This document shows positions 10,946 to 21,798 of a DNA stretch of 64,000 bases, one piece after another. The translations under genes and the position numbers were made by a program. Each line of letters opens with the position of its first letter. The stretch's first letter is position 1. This DNA is from Erinaceus europaeus (Eukaryota > Chordata > Mammalia > Eulipotyphla > Erinaceidae): contig NC_080180.1 in NCBI RefSeq assembly GCF_950295315.1, forward strand, positions 64,923,411 through 64,987,410. The letters are read 5' to 3'. Under the pieces are notes generated by a model. That model was not told the DNA's origin. It made no database searches and worked only from the letters and a program-made list of their open reading frames with translations.

Positions 10946-11819
10946 TAATGATAAGTTAAAATGAAGTATAAGGTGGAGATATGTCTTGCCTGGGTAGGGC
11001 ACGGACCGGCAGGGTCCAGAGAAGCTCTGAGGTCTGGCACCCTCTCCGTCTTTCTCTCACTTTGTATCTGAAGAGGGAAAAGATCCCAGAGACCCATATC
11101 TACACATAAAACAATACGTTTGCTCAAACGCGAAGCTCACGGCATTGACTCAGATGTGCAGGTAGGACTCCACGGCTGCATCTTGATAAAGATGGGCACT
11201 GACACCAAATCTGGAATGCTTCCCCACAGGGCTGCGGAGTATTGATGGGAGGAGAGCACAGGTGATCTCTCACAGCCCTTCATAACTTTCTGCAGGACTG
11301 TACTCAAGCACTGTTATGACTCTGAAGCCGTGATTCCAGACAGGGAAGATGTGATGGCCCTCTAGACACTCCTACAGAATGCTGTTTGTTCTCCTAAGAG
11401 GTGCTTCCGCAGAACAAGGCTTCATGGGCGGTCAGCTTGTTCTCTCGCACTGTGGGTTTCTGTCTACTGTCATTATCAGAGGCTAGTTACAATTCCATTT
11501 GGCGATGACATAAGGTTATCAGTTGTGGAAAAGCTCTAGGAAATATAGAAGGCTCTTGAAAAAGTTACCAGTAGGCTTTTGTCAGAGGAAGAGAAAAAAC
11601 AGAATGCTTGTATATCATTTCCTTAACGACAGATGTAGGTACGGAGGCTTTTGGCAAGAACCTTCCCTCGTGACATTGCGCTGCATGGTGAGAGTGTCTG
11701 GAATAAAAGACCAGGATGGCCCGCCCTGTGTGTGCATGCTTCACCGATTTTACTAATAAGGAAAAGATCTTAGGAAGAAATAATCAGAGAAACAAAACAA
11801 AATTGAAAAACAATATAGG

Positions 11820-12000
11820 GCTACAGAAAGCTCACACACCAGACTGGGTGTGTGCCTTTATGTGCACGGCCCTGGGTTAGACTTTGCGGCTACGTTGGGA
11901 AATCCTCTCACACCAGGTGCAGCTTGAGTGCTAACCTGTCTCTCCCTCTCTCTCCCTGTCTCTCCTTCTCTCTATTCCTCTATGTAAAAGAAAACGTGGC
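11820..12000 (+). mobile_element. Degraded SINE-like segment
   Basis: GGGTGTGTGCCTTTATGTGC, CCCTGGGTTAGACTTTG and a CTCTCCCTCTCTCTCCCTG stretch suggest a decayed plus-strand SINE. Confidence 0.35.
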
Positions 12001-12068
12001 CAGGAATAGGGAAACTGCAAATGTGCAAAGCCTTGATCTCCCTCTCCCTCTCCCTGTCTCTTTCTCTC

Positions 12069-12070
<2 letters not shown>

Positions 12071-12105
<35 letters not shown>
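12071..12105. repeat. TA microsatellite
   Basis: An uninterrupted AT run of about 17 dinucleotides. Confidence 0.95.
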
Positions 12106-12109
<4 letters not shown>

Positions 12110-12327
12110 TTTTGTATTTCAAGTAGATGGTTAACACCGTTTTTTGAAATGGGATGATTTCTTCTGTTCGCTGATGTATAGTCTGAGACACAAATATACT
12201 TTCCCAGAGATAGGCCCTAACAATGGGGCTTCATTCAAAGACTGACACTGTATTAGCTTTTGTCACTTGGTTATTAGCTTCATTAAATATCTTAATTTAA
12301 CCTCTCAGTTAAAAAATAAGAATACTG

Positions 12328-12529
12328 AGGAGCCAGACAGTGGAACACTCGGTTAAGTGATTGCATTACAGTGCTCAAGGACCCAGGTTCAAAGTCCCCG
12401 TCTGCAGGGGGAAAAGCTTCACTAGTGGTGAAGCTGGGCCGCAGGTATTTCTCTCCTGCTCTATCTCCTTCTCCCCTCTCAATTTCTCTCTGTCTCTTTC
12501 CAATAATTAATTAATTAATTAATTAATTT
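12328..12529 (+). mobile_element. SINE (type B) with TTAA-repeat tail
   Basis: GGAGCCAGACAGTGGAACAC head, GGACCCAGGTTCAAAGTCC B box, TTCACTAGTGGTGAAGC body. The tail of AATT repeats (12503-12528) is the insertion point of the next element and resumes at 12817. Confidence 0.8.
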
Positions 12530-12816
12530 TCAAACATTTATTTATTTTCCCTTTTGTTGCCCTTATTGTTTCTTATTTTTTGTTGTAGTTGTTGTTGTTA
12601 TTGATGTTGTTGTTGTTAGATAGGACAGAGAGGAATGGAGAGAGGAGGGGAAGACAGAGAGAGGGAGAGAAAGACAGACACCTGCAGACCTGCTTCACCG
12701 CCAGTGAAGCGACCCCCCTGCAGGTGGAGAGCCGGGGGCTGGAACCAGGTTCCTTAGTCCGGTCCTTGCACTTTGCGCCCCATGCACTTAACCCGCTATG
12801 CTACCCCGCGACTCCC
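12530..12816 (-). mobile_element. ERI-type SINE nested in a SINE tail
   Basis: A complete reverse type A element. AATTAATT sequence on both sides (12503-12529 and 12817-12840) is consistent with insertion into the tail of the older plus-strand SINE. Confidence 0.88.
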
Positions 12817-14100
12817 TTAATTAATGAATTAATTAATTTAAAAAGAGGAATAATTCACAGGCATGCCAAATACTAAAGGACAAGTGATATATTCTAGGCA
12901 GGCCTTCCACACAAACCTTAGAATGAATTCCTTCATGCCTCAAATGGAAGGCCTGAGTTCTGATGCCAGTTGAATGTAGTCCCCTCTCCCTCCTCAGCTA
13001 CCTTTCCAGCAGAACCTGTGAGGTTTGATTAACAAGAACCTGCAGGACAAACCAACCTCAGCTCTCAGCTCTTGCGAATTTCTAAGAAACTTTCAATGTA
13101 TACATTCTGCTTGCAATTTCTTTCCACAGTTATTTATTTTTTTTTCCCATCTCAGAAATAATCTGCTCTGTAAGGCTTGACAGCTGACGTGATAGACTTG
13201 CCTGTTATGCAAAGATATATTTAGACACATTTTAAAATGCATCCTTTTAAAGATTGTAGTATCTTGTCCCTTATAGCAAGAGGCAGAGATTACCACTGAG
13301 AACAAATTGTGATTTCAAAAAATATGCTTGCATTCAATTTCTACCCTTCTCTGACCAAGATATTAATAAGACTATGTGTATATTTCATTCTCATGTATGC
13401 AAAAAATGCTTCACAAAAAATGCTTTTTATCTTCAAGAGAGGATACTTATATGAAAACAAATAGAATTTTTGGAAGGAATTTCCAGTCTCCCTTTAACCA
13501 CTTAACACAGAGAAACCAAGAGCTGTTAACCGTGACCACGAAAATGATTTTCATTTTTCGGAAATGACGATTTGAGGACATTTTTTTTCCTTCAGATTTC
13601 TAACTAAAATTTTGAAAAGTCAAAGTGAGCACATCAAACTTACAGCCCTTACCTATCATCTTTCACAGTGTTTCCATTTTCTCCAATTCTTACTATTTTC
13701 TCTCATAAATTTTTAATCATAAATATCTCTGCATCATCAAAACTGTAGTTCAGATGTTCACCAAAAACCTGAATAAGATTTTGTAAACATAGTACGAATT
13801 TATTTAAGTAGTCAAAAGCTGCTTTGGTAGTATCAAAGTTCTTACCGGAGGTAGGAAAGGGGAATTTTTATTTCACAATAACTAAGCTTATACTGCTGAC
13901 ATTACAGTAGTGTTATGGTGACTTAATACTCCTAAAATGCTATGTTCTTTTTCAGGGTCTTTCTTCTTAATACTGCTAGCTTGCAATACTAACCATCTAA
14001 ATAATCTTATTTTTAAATTTATTACTAGACTTCTGACCTAGTCGTGATGAGATCTCATAAGTTATTTATGAAATAAACACCCCATAAAGAGTTTTGGTCC

Positions 14101-14388
14101 AGGGAGTCGGGCAGTAGTGAAGCAGGTTAAGTGCACGTGGCTACAAGCACAAGGACCGGCATAAGGATCCTGGTTCGAGCCCCCAGTTCCCCAGCTGCAG
14201 GGGAGTCACTTCACAGGTGGTGAAGCAGGTCTACAGGTGTCTGTCTTTCTTTCCCCCTCTCACCCTTCCCCATCTCTCTCCATTTCTCTCTGTCCTATCC
14301 AACAACAACGCATCAATAACATCAACTACAACAACAACAACAAAAAAGACAACAAGGGCAACAAAAGGGAATAAATAAATATATATAT
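14101..14388 (+). mobile_element. ERI-type SINE (type A)
   Basis: AGGGAGTCGGGCAGTAGTG head, B box GGTTCGAGCCC, TTCACAGGTGGTGAAGCAGG body, CAACAA tail with an AATAAATAAATA end. Confidence 0.92.
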
Positions 14389-14394
14389 TTTTAA

Positions 14395-14545
14395 AAGATG
14401 AATTTGTGTCCATACTGTCAGAGGGATAAAGAATAGGGAAGCTTCCAATGAAAGGGGGTGGGCCAGAGAGCTCTGGTGATGGGCACTGCATGGAATTGTG
14501 CTCCTGTGACCTTCCAATCTTGTTCATCACTATTAAATCACTAAT
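14395..14545 (+). mobile_element. L1-type 3' end fragment
   Basis: It keeps AGAGGGATAAAGAATAGGGA, AGCTTCCAATG and the GGTGATGGGCACTGCATGG region, and is closest to the copy at 4238. It abuts the preceding SINE. Confidence 0.6.
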
Positions 14546-15755
14546 AGTATTTTTCAAAAAAGAAAGAAATATACAGAGAAACAAAGTTCCCTCATGATAA
14601 AAAGAAAAAAATTCAGGAAGATAAATCTGAACTGTTAAAAGGGAGATGAGAGGAAAAGAATTCTTTTTTTTTTGGGGGGGGGTTAGGGAAAATATAACTA
14701 AGAAACATTAACTGGGTCACTTGTTAAGCTTTTTATATTAATACATTTTTGAGAAAGTCATAATTTTTAAAACTTAGTGTATAATTAAGTCAAGTATCAT
14801 GTATACTGTAAGTACTTAGTAAATGGCAAATATAACTCCTTATGAATAAAGAGATCTCCTCAAAAATACCTCCAATAGCAGAAAGAAGTTTAAGAGGTAA
14901 GTCAAAATGCTAAATCAGTCATTCTCATTTAGAAAAAACTACAGTCTTTATCTTATCATCAAACGGCACAATAAACCAAGGTAAACGTACATACATTGCT
15001 TTCAAGTCCTTCTGGACTTGCTCTGAACTCTCTATGCTGTGATTAATCTGCTTTCCCTCCTGTGATGGTTTCTGCAGGCATTTACCACATCTCCTTGGAC
15101 TTTGGCCATATCTAACCAATACATCAATAACGCACTGAAAAACAAACAAACAACAACAACAACAAAAAAAACAGAAAGCACCTTGACAAGGCCATAGAAA
15201 AGCCAGTACCACAGAGCCATGGTCAAGCCCAAGGCGTCTGTACAGAGGGCAGGTGCAGCGGGCACTGAACCAGCTTATGTGTGCCTCTGTGCAGCTGGCT
15301 CCATGCTTAAAGCTCTTCTATGAACAAGATGGGGAGCTGGCATGGCTCAGAAGGGCGGGGAGAAAGAAGAGAGAAGAAAACTATATTCAGAGAAGAATGA
15401 ACAGAGGCGACCTCTAGATAAAGAAATACAGAGTCTTGTCAACTGAGAAAAGGGAAAGTGAGCATAAAGAAAAGGTTAGGAAGTTCAAGCAGGTAAAGCA
15501 GTGGGGCTAATCATGTCCATAATGAGGTAGGGTGAAGGTTGCTTTTTTGTTTTTTTTTGTTTGTTTGTTTTCCCATTAACATTCTAACTTTTTTTTTTTA
15601 CCCATCCCCCCAATCTGTAATGGAGCGGACTCTGCCTGTTAGTATGAGACATTTTCATATCCTCCAGCTGGAAATAGCTCTGCTCTGATTTTGCATATGC
15701 CTTGCAAGATTGGAAGATGAGCAGCACCTCCATTTATTAGGAAGTTAAACAGACA

Positions 15756-16065
15756 CACTGGGAGTCGGACGGTAGGTAGTGCAGCGGGTTAAGCACATGT
15801 GGTGCAAAGCTCAAGGACCTGCATAAGGATCCAGGTTCCAGTCGCCTGTTCACCTTCAGGGGAATCACTTCACAAGTGGTGAAGCAGGTCTGCAGGTGTC
15901 TGTCTTTCTCTTCACCTTCTCTGTCTTCCGGTCCTCTCTCCATTTCTCTCTGTCCTATCTAACAACAACGACATCAATAACGACAACAATAACTACAACA
16001 ACAATAAAAAAAAACAACAATGGCAGCAAAAGGGAAGATAAATAAATATTTTTAATAAATAAATA
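15756..16065 (+). mobile_element. ERI-type SINE (type A)
   Basis: GGGAGTCGGACGGTAGGTAG head, TTCACAAGTGGTGAAGCAGG body, CAACAA tail and AATAAATAAAAAATAAAA end. GACACACT lies on both sides (15733 and 16078) as a possible target-site duplication. Confidence 0.9.
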
Positions 16066-16749
16066 AAAAATAAAACAGACACACTTCACAGCGCATCATG
16101 GAGTGAACTTTCAGGAAAGTGTCTAGCTCGTTGATGAGTGAATGGTAGTTCAGAACATCAGAAGGGGCTGGAAGAAGTCAGGCGGCAAATGTGTTTTTTA
16201 CTCTCTGCTTTTAGGCTCTATTTAACACTGAAAAGAGAGCTCTGCTCACCATTTCCCACAGTGACATCAGACATAGGAAATCTGATTTCAGTTCAGCACC
16301 CAAGAAGCGAGATTACTACTTGACGCATGTGTCTATGTTACTAAGATTCTAAAGCACCCACTGTTGGGTCAGTATGTTGTGGCAGGCCTGGACCTGTTCA
16401 GGAAATAACAGCAATGGATGGGCCATTCTGCACTGCATCCTTTTCCCATGTTGTAGAACTTAAGAGATGGGGGAAGAGTTTGCCTTTCCGATAAAGAAAA
16501 ATACACTGCCTTGCTTTTGAAAAAAATAAATAAAATTTTTTTCCAGAACTCATTTTGGTATTTTAATTTTCCTTGCATTGTTTTCTCATCTCAGGAACCT
16601 GAGAGCAACATTACCAAAATGGCAATACGGAGGGAGGGAAATCAAATTGCTCCTGAGAAGGCACATTGATAAGAATCTGTTCCCATCCATCTTCCAAATT
16701 TAGCGCTTTCTGCAGATGTTTATGCCTTTCTCTTTCCTCCTTAGGTTAT

Positions 16750-17110
16750 TGTGGCTCATTATGTTGGAGGGACTGAACTAATTGAAATTGGAGTGTTTCA
16801 GAGGGGGAAGAAGAAGAAAAAAAACCACAAAGGGGGGGTTGATGGAGGGGGAGAAGAAGAAAATTCATCCAAAGAACATAAAGCAGACATTCTTTTTCAG
16901 ATGGCAAACATTTTTGTTTTTAAAAGTTGGAAAAAGCCAAGCGATCAATTAGGAAGCCCGAGCGAAAGAAGACGGTGCCTCTCCCACTGTACAGCTTTTG
17001 GCGCTAACAATAAATCATATGCCGTATATAGGGCAAAAATGAAAGGGACTTTGTCCTCCAATATCAACTTCTGGCAAGATCTGGTTTGTTGTCGGGTTCC
17101 CAGACACTAA
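16750..17110. other. Unassigned unique intron 3 segment
   Basis: This repeat-free segment contains GGCGCTAACAATAAATCA and ATAGGGCAAAAATGAAAGGG stretches and the longest unique open frame of intron 3 (119 codons). That frame has no family I recognise and is low in complexity at its start. It is a candidate conserved non-coding element only. Confidence 0.2.
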
Positions 17111-18558
17111 ATAGATGCTCTGTTCACTTAGCGTGAAGGCTCGCAAGGGGCAGAGACCTCCGGGGACTCTTGGCAGATCTCAAGTCTCATTAGGTTTGCA
17201 TGTTAATGACTCACAGCAAATATAAAGAGACCCTTGAGCTTCTTCACAGCCCTCCTCCTGCCTGCCTTTCCCAAGACTCAGCCACCTCCCTTGGCCAAAG
17301 GCAGCCAAGAGACCATGTGGCCTGTCCTGCCCTTTGACACACTGCCCTAGCACCATGCAGGGGTCCCCTAGGACGTTCAGGGATGGGTATTCTCTGGAGG
17401 ACCAATGTTTCCTTGCCAATCAGAACACTATCTCTCTGAGGTTATGTCATCCACCGAACTGTAACTCAAATCTCCACCTGACCAACTCTTACTGAGAGGT
17501 GGTCCTGGAACATGAGGTTGAGGTTACAGAAAGTGCCCACCTGCCTGGCTGGCCTTTAACCTCTTTAGAAGTCAGACACACAATCCAGTGAAACTCAATC
17601 CAAAAGGAAAAAAATAATTTTTGCTTTAAATGAATTCAACAAGCATCCTTCACAGGGACAGTCTGTGCAGCTTAAGTACAAGAAGACCCCAGCTTTATAA
17701 CAAGATGCTCCTATTTCAAGACAGCTGCATGCATCTCTCTCGTGTGTGTTTGCTCCAAGTACAGGACTGAGGGACTGAGCTATACCGAGGTCCTATACAC
17801 CTTGAAGGTTAAACACAGAAAAAAATAAAGCAAAGTAAGTTTTTAAAACAACAGTGCATTGCAGTGCCTATCAGTGGCTACCATGCAGTCCACAAATACA
17901 TGCACACAAGAGCCCAGCTCCTGACAGATCATGGATTTCAGCTGAAGAAAATAAGAGAACCTGGAAAACTTCAGGAAAACACACAGTCACGCATACACTA
18001 AGACCGCAAACCTAAGGACCTAGGGTGGAAAGCCTGCTTTTAACTCTATCAGGACTGTTCATCTCGATTCCATTTCTCTTTCAATACCTGGTGCTGTGCA
18101 AAACATGTGTTTCGGGAGAGCCAGGCATCTGGACTCCAGTCTGCAACCATCCACTTAGCCTCTTGTGACCTTGAACATCCCAATCAATTCCATTCATCTT
18201 CAGTTACCTTCTCCATAAACAAGTCTAATAATACCTTCAGTGGCTGCAAACTGGAGGCTGAACCAGGTGGTGGGTCTAGAGCTGTTTTGCCTGCAATGTA
18301 ACTCCATTCCAAAGCATCACATCAAGAAGGAAAAGGTCACTGGCTAGCAGATTCTGCCATGACTGTCAAACCTGTCTTTCCAGAGGAAGTTTCCATGTCT
18401 TCAATCCTCTTTGAGCATGCACCCATCAGCATGTCATGGACATCACCATCTTTGGGAAGAGTTCCCAACAGTCAACTTAGAGGAGACTCCCCAGGGCCTC
18501 ATCCTTTCTGGATGTATTTGCTCTGTAACCCCAAGCTGGAAAGGTCAGTTGCCTGGGT

Positions 18559-18572
18559 CCCCCCCCCCCCCC
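18559..18572 (-). promoter_or_regulatory. PCDH10: G14 tract 22 nt inside intron 3, next to the exon 3 donor
   Basis: There are fourteen consecutive C on the plus strand, so G14 in the transcript, starting 22 bases after the gtaagt donor. G runs just inside introns are known hnRNP H/F-bound splicing enhancers. The function here is inferred. Confidence 0.45.
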
Positions 18573-18594
18573 GAGAGGCTTGGGGCAGACTTAC

Positions 18595-18701
18595 CAGCAG
18601 ACTGGCCACGGTTGGTGGCATCGTGATCACTGTCCCCCTGCTCACTGTCCCCATGACCACTGTCCTTGGAGCTGACGATGTCGGCTTCCTGGAATGCAGA
18701 A
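18595..18701 (-). CDS. PCDH10: PCDH10 exon 3: cytoplasmic tail segment, Asp/Ser-rich
   Basis: This 107-base exon begins after acceptor tgtacttccag|TTCTGC, completes the split serine codon, then encodes SAFQEADIVSSKDSGHGDSE and an acidic continuation ending NRGQSA plus one base of a glycine codon. The donor is TGCTG|gtaagt. The human protein has Ala where this one has Gly in NR-G-QSA. The segment carries the SKDSGHGDSEQGDSD signature typical of delta-2 protocadherin tails. A run of 14 G (sense strand) starts 22 bases past the donor. Confidence 0.95.
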
Positions 18702-20145
18702 CTGGAAGTACAGGAATGTGAATATTAGACTAAAAACAGGTGGAGGACCACAGAAAACATGCTTCTGCCACCATATGGTCACCCAGGGTGCTGCAGACTC
18801 ACAGATCTCCCAGTGGGCTTGATTTCTTTCTAGAGGGGGCTTTCCTTAGCCTCCACTCTTAACTCTAGAGGGGGCTTCCCTCAGCCTCCACTCTTAACTC
18901 TAGAGGGGGCTTTGCTTAGTCTCCACTCTTAACTCTAGAGGGGGCTTCCCTCAGCCTCCACTCTTAACTCTAGAGGGGGCTTTGCTTAGTCTCCACTCTT
19001 AACTCTAGAGGGGGCTTCCCTCAGCCTCCACTCTTAACTCTAGAGGGGGCTTTGCTTAGTCTCCACTCTTAACTCTAGAGGGGGCTTCCCTCAGCCTCCA
19101 CTCTTAACTCACTCTAGAGGGGGCTTCCCTCAGCCTCCACTCTTAACTCTAGAGGGGGCTTTGCTTAGTCTCCACTCTTAACTCTAGAGGGGGCTTTGCT
19201 TAGTCTCCACTCTTAACTCTAGAGGGGGCTTCCCTCAGCCTCCACTCTTAACTCTAGAGGGGGCTTTGCTTAGTCTCCACTCTTAACTCTAGAGGGGGCT
19301 TTGCTTAGTCTCCACTCTTAACTCTAGAGGGGGCTTTGCTTAGTCTCCACTCTTAACTCTAGAGGGGGCTTCCCTCAGCCTCCACTCTTAACTCTAGAGG
19401 GGGCTTTGCTTAGTCTCCACTCTTAACTCTAGAGGGGGCTTCCCTCAGCCTCCACTCTTAACTCTAGAGGGGGCTTCCCTCAGCCTCCACTCTTAACTCT
19501 AGAGGGGGCTTTGCTTAGTCTCCACTCTTAACTCTAGAGGGGGCTTCCCTCAGCCTCCACTCTTAACTCTAGAGGGGGCTTCCCTCAGCCTCCACTCTTA
19601 ACTCTAGAGGGGGCTTCCCTCAGCCTCCACTCTTAACTCTAGAGGGGGCTTCCCTCAGCCTCCACTCTTAACTCTAGAGGGGGCTTCCCTCAGCCTCCAC
19701 TCTTAACTCTAGAGGGGGCTTTGCTTAGTTTCCACTCTTAACTAAGATCAAGCAGCAACAGACAGACCTATACTTCTCTTCAAGTATGGGAATTGTAGGA
19801 ATCACCCAAGAACTGGAGCTCAAGGTGTCTGCAAGCACAAGCTGTCTCCACTAATGCACTAATGTGTAGCTACACCTAGAACTTTTTGAAGACCAGCAGA
19901 AGCTTGTCCACTGGCAGTAAGTCAGATACATTTAGACACTGCCTGTGGCTGAAGTAGAGAGAGCCCTCATGTTTAACCTGTTGTCTAGGGAATACAGCCC
20001 AGTCAGTATTTATGCCTTGTCTTCAAGGGCAGTACCTGGTACATTCTGCATTTCAATCTCAAGTAATATGTGCAATTCCTACTTTCAGTAGGTAGTGATC
20101 TGTCCAAACATGAAGCTGGGAGAAAAAAATAATAGTAATGCATAC
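18702..20145 (-). other. PCDH10: PCDH10 intron 2
   Basis: A 1444-base GT-AG intron, of which about 915 bases are the 35-bp minisatellite. The remainder (19744-20145) is unique with no recognised feature. Confidence 0.9.
18828..19743. repeat. 35-bp minisatellite, 26 units, two interspersed variants
   Basis: The unit starts CTCTAGAGGGGGCTT and ends CTCCACTCTTAA. Variant A has CCCTCAGCCT and variant B has TGCTTAGTCT in the middle. After a first hybrid unit the order is A B A B A B A(+4 bases) A B B A B B B A B A A B A A A A A B. Units are almost free of other differences, so the array is young or homogenised. Each unit carries the palindrome CTCTAGAG. Confidence 0.95.
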
Positions 20146-20204
20146 CTGTTAACTCGGCGAGGTCTGTCAACTAGATAGCTGAGCTCTGCTCGCTGGTGTT
20201 TAGT
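20146..20204 (-). CDS. PCDH10: PCDH10 exon 2: cytoplasmic tail segment
   Basis: This 59-base exon was found by reading the minus strand for the expected tail sequence. It encodes TKHQRAELSYLVDRPRRVN plus two bases of a serine codon. The acceptor is ttcttctag|ACTAAA and the donor is AACAG|gtatgc. It joins exon 1 in phase 0 and leaves phase 2 for exon 3. The sequence matches the PCDH10 tail right after the exon 1 end. It is present only in the long isoform. Confidence 0.95.
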
Positions 20205-20459
20205 CTAGAAGAAAAATAAATAAATCAAGAGCATTTGAATGCTGAGGGTTCTAACAGGGTTTCTGAGGCTGGGAACTCCTGCTAGCTTAGATGGCTGTGT
20301 GCAGTGTTAGCAATTTCCAAACTGTCTGAAGACTTGGGTCTAGTGATACCTGGACAAGGCAGGCAGACAGGAAGAGATTCCGTAATCTCAATTTTTCAGT
20401 TAAGGGGGTGGGAGAGGTGGAGGGAAAGACAAGAGAGAAAAATACACGTCCCGTCTGAA

Positions 20460-20479
20460 GTGTGTGTGTGTGTGTGTGT
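20460..20479. repeat. GT microsatellite
   Basis: Ten GT dinucleotides. Confidence 0.9.
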
Positions 20480-20917
20480 AACAGGTAAACTGTAAATGAT
20501 CTCCTGACAAGGACTAAGCTACTATCTCCACAGCCTCTCGCCTGTTCTGCTCTGCTGACTTCTCTCCAGTGGCCTAAGGAGTGTCTGGGTGCAAACTAGT
20601 TGACACAAGAAATACAGCACACTCAATAAGCCGAAAGTTTGGAAGTTTTGTGGAATTATTTTGTTGTTTATTTTCAAAATGTATTTAAGATACAAATGAA
20701 CTGTACAAATATTCATTTAAGTCAATGAGTAGTACCTAAGACTCCAATAAATAAAATGACCTGGCCAGGAAGGAGTTGTGAGTTCTGCCACCCAGCCCCC
20801 ACCAGCAGCTCTCAGTCTCCTCCCTGTCCACCACCCACACTCCCCTTCAGTCCAAACCTGCTTTAACAAGAATCCACTCTCTTTTCCCCCTCCCCCTCCA
20901 AACTTTACCACATCACC

Positions 20918-20941
20918 ACACACACACACACACACACACAC
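20918..20941. repeat. CA microsatellite
   Basis: About twelve CA dinucleotides. Confidence 0.9.
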
Positions 20942-21395
20942 CCCAAAGAAACCCTAGGATTGCCTAGTCAGGTTCTTGGATAAAGAAAACCTGCAGCAAG
21001 GATGTATTGCGACAGTGGCCAGAGGGTGATGCTTAAGCTAAGAGGGAGTGGAGAGAACCACTGCTCAGGCCTCTTGGGCAGGGGCCAGGCCAGGCTGGAG
21101 AGTGCTCACACAAGGGGCTGTGGGGCTGAGCCTTCATTCCTATTCACCCCGTGTGGGCGCTGGGTTTCCAGAGCTTCTGTCGGGGCTGTCCAGAGCAGGA
21201 GGAAGGCTCTCCTGCCACCCCTGCCACCCGAGTTCACAGGCCAAGCATCTGCTACCCTGTGCGCTCCCAGGGGCCTTGGAGTCCAGACAACTCGTGCAAA
21301 GTTAAGCAGCCCAGAGCTTGGCTTTTTTTTTTTTTACACGCGACTGGAAAGCAGGGATCAACAGAGCCACAAGGAAGAAGAAACCCAGAATGAAC

Positions 21396-21401
21396 TTTAT
21401 T
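21396..21401 (-). promoter_or_regulatory. PCDH10: AATAAA polyadenylation signal candidate in intron 1
   Basis: The minus strand reads GCGTGAATAAAGTTC here, about 340 bases downstream of the short-isoform stop. A T/GT-rich stretch (TTCCTTGTGGCTCTGTTG) follows 20-40 bases on. This fits an intronic polyadenylation site for the short PCDH10 transcript. Use is inferred. Confidence 0.5.
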
Positions 21402-21738
21402 CACGCCTGAGACAGACGCAAAGAGTGAAAAGGCCTGTGCGGGTGCCCCCCTCCCTCCTCCCCACCCCCAAGTCCCAGAAGCGGATAAAGGAAGGTGGGG
21501 GTGGGGCGGGGCGTCAGAGGTGGGCCAAGCAAGCTGTCGGGGGTGGGGTGGGGGCCGGCCGAGGGAGGCTCCCTGGGGAGGCGACCCGCGTGAGCCCGAG
21601 GGAGGAGGAGGCAGAGGGGCGGGGCGGGGCGCGGGCCACACACCGCGCCCAGGTTCCACGCGGGCCCGGCGGGGCGCGGAGAGGGGGGGGCCCGCCTGCC
21701 CCTCCCCGGGCCCCGCACGTCCCCGCAGAGCCCGCGGG

Positions 21739-21798
21739 CTACAGGAGGCTCTCGGAGGGAGGAGCGGAGAGCCGGCCGTCCTGGCGCTCGAGCCTTAC
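21739..21798 (-). CDS. PCDH10: PCDH10 alternative 3' extension of exon 1 (short isoform end)
   Basis: If the exon 1 donor is not used, the frame continues for 19 codons (VRLERQDGRLSAPPSESLL) to a stop at 21739-21741, giving a 949-residue short-tail protein. From memory, human PCDH10 has an 896-residue short isoform. The human long form minus its downstream-exon residues leaves about 877, so its extension would also be 19 residues. That agreement in length supports a real isoform. Expression cannot be seen from the sequence. Confidence 0.6.
   Translation of the reverse strand, partial: VRLERQDGRLSAPPSESLL

Larger units (their letters stand above)
7520..18594 (-). other. PCDH10: PCDH10 intron 3
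   Basis: An 11-kb GT-AG intron. Besides the listed SINEs and microsatellites, the stretches 8931-10200, 11100-11820, 12841-14097, 14546-15755 and 16066-18558 hold no gene or RNA I recognise. A C14 run (G14 in the transcript) lies near its 5' end. Confidence 0.9.
20205..21798 (-). other. PCDH10: PCDH10 intron 1
   Basis: A 1594-base GT-AG intron. It contains a GT microsatellite (20460-20479), a CA microsatellite (20918-20941), a T11 run near 21325 and, toward exon 1, the short-isoform end and its AATAAA. GC content rises sharply from about 21420 toward exon 1. Confidence 0.9.

Noticed and set aside
18828..19743. CRISPR-like array
   Set aside because: Units are contiguous with no unique spacers, and this is a vertebrate intron.
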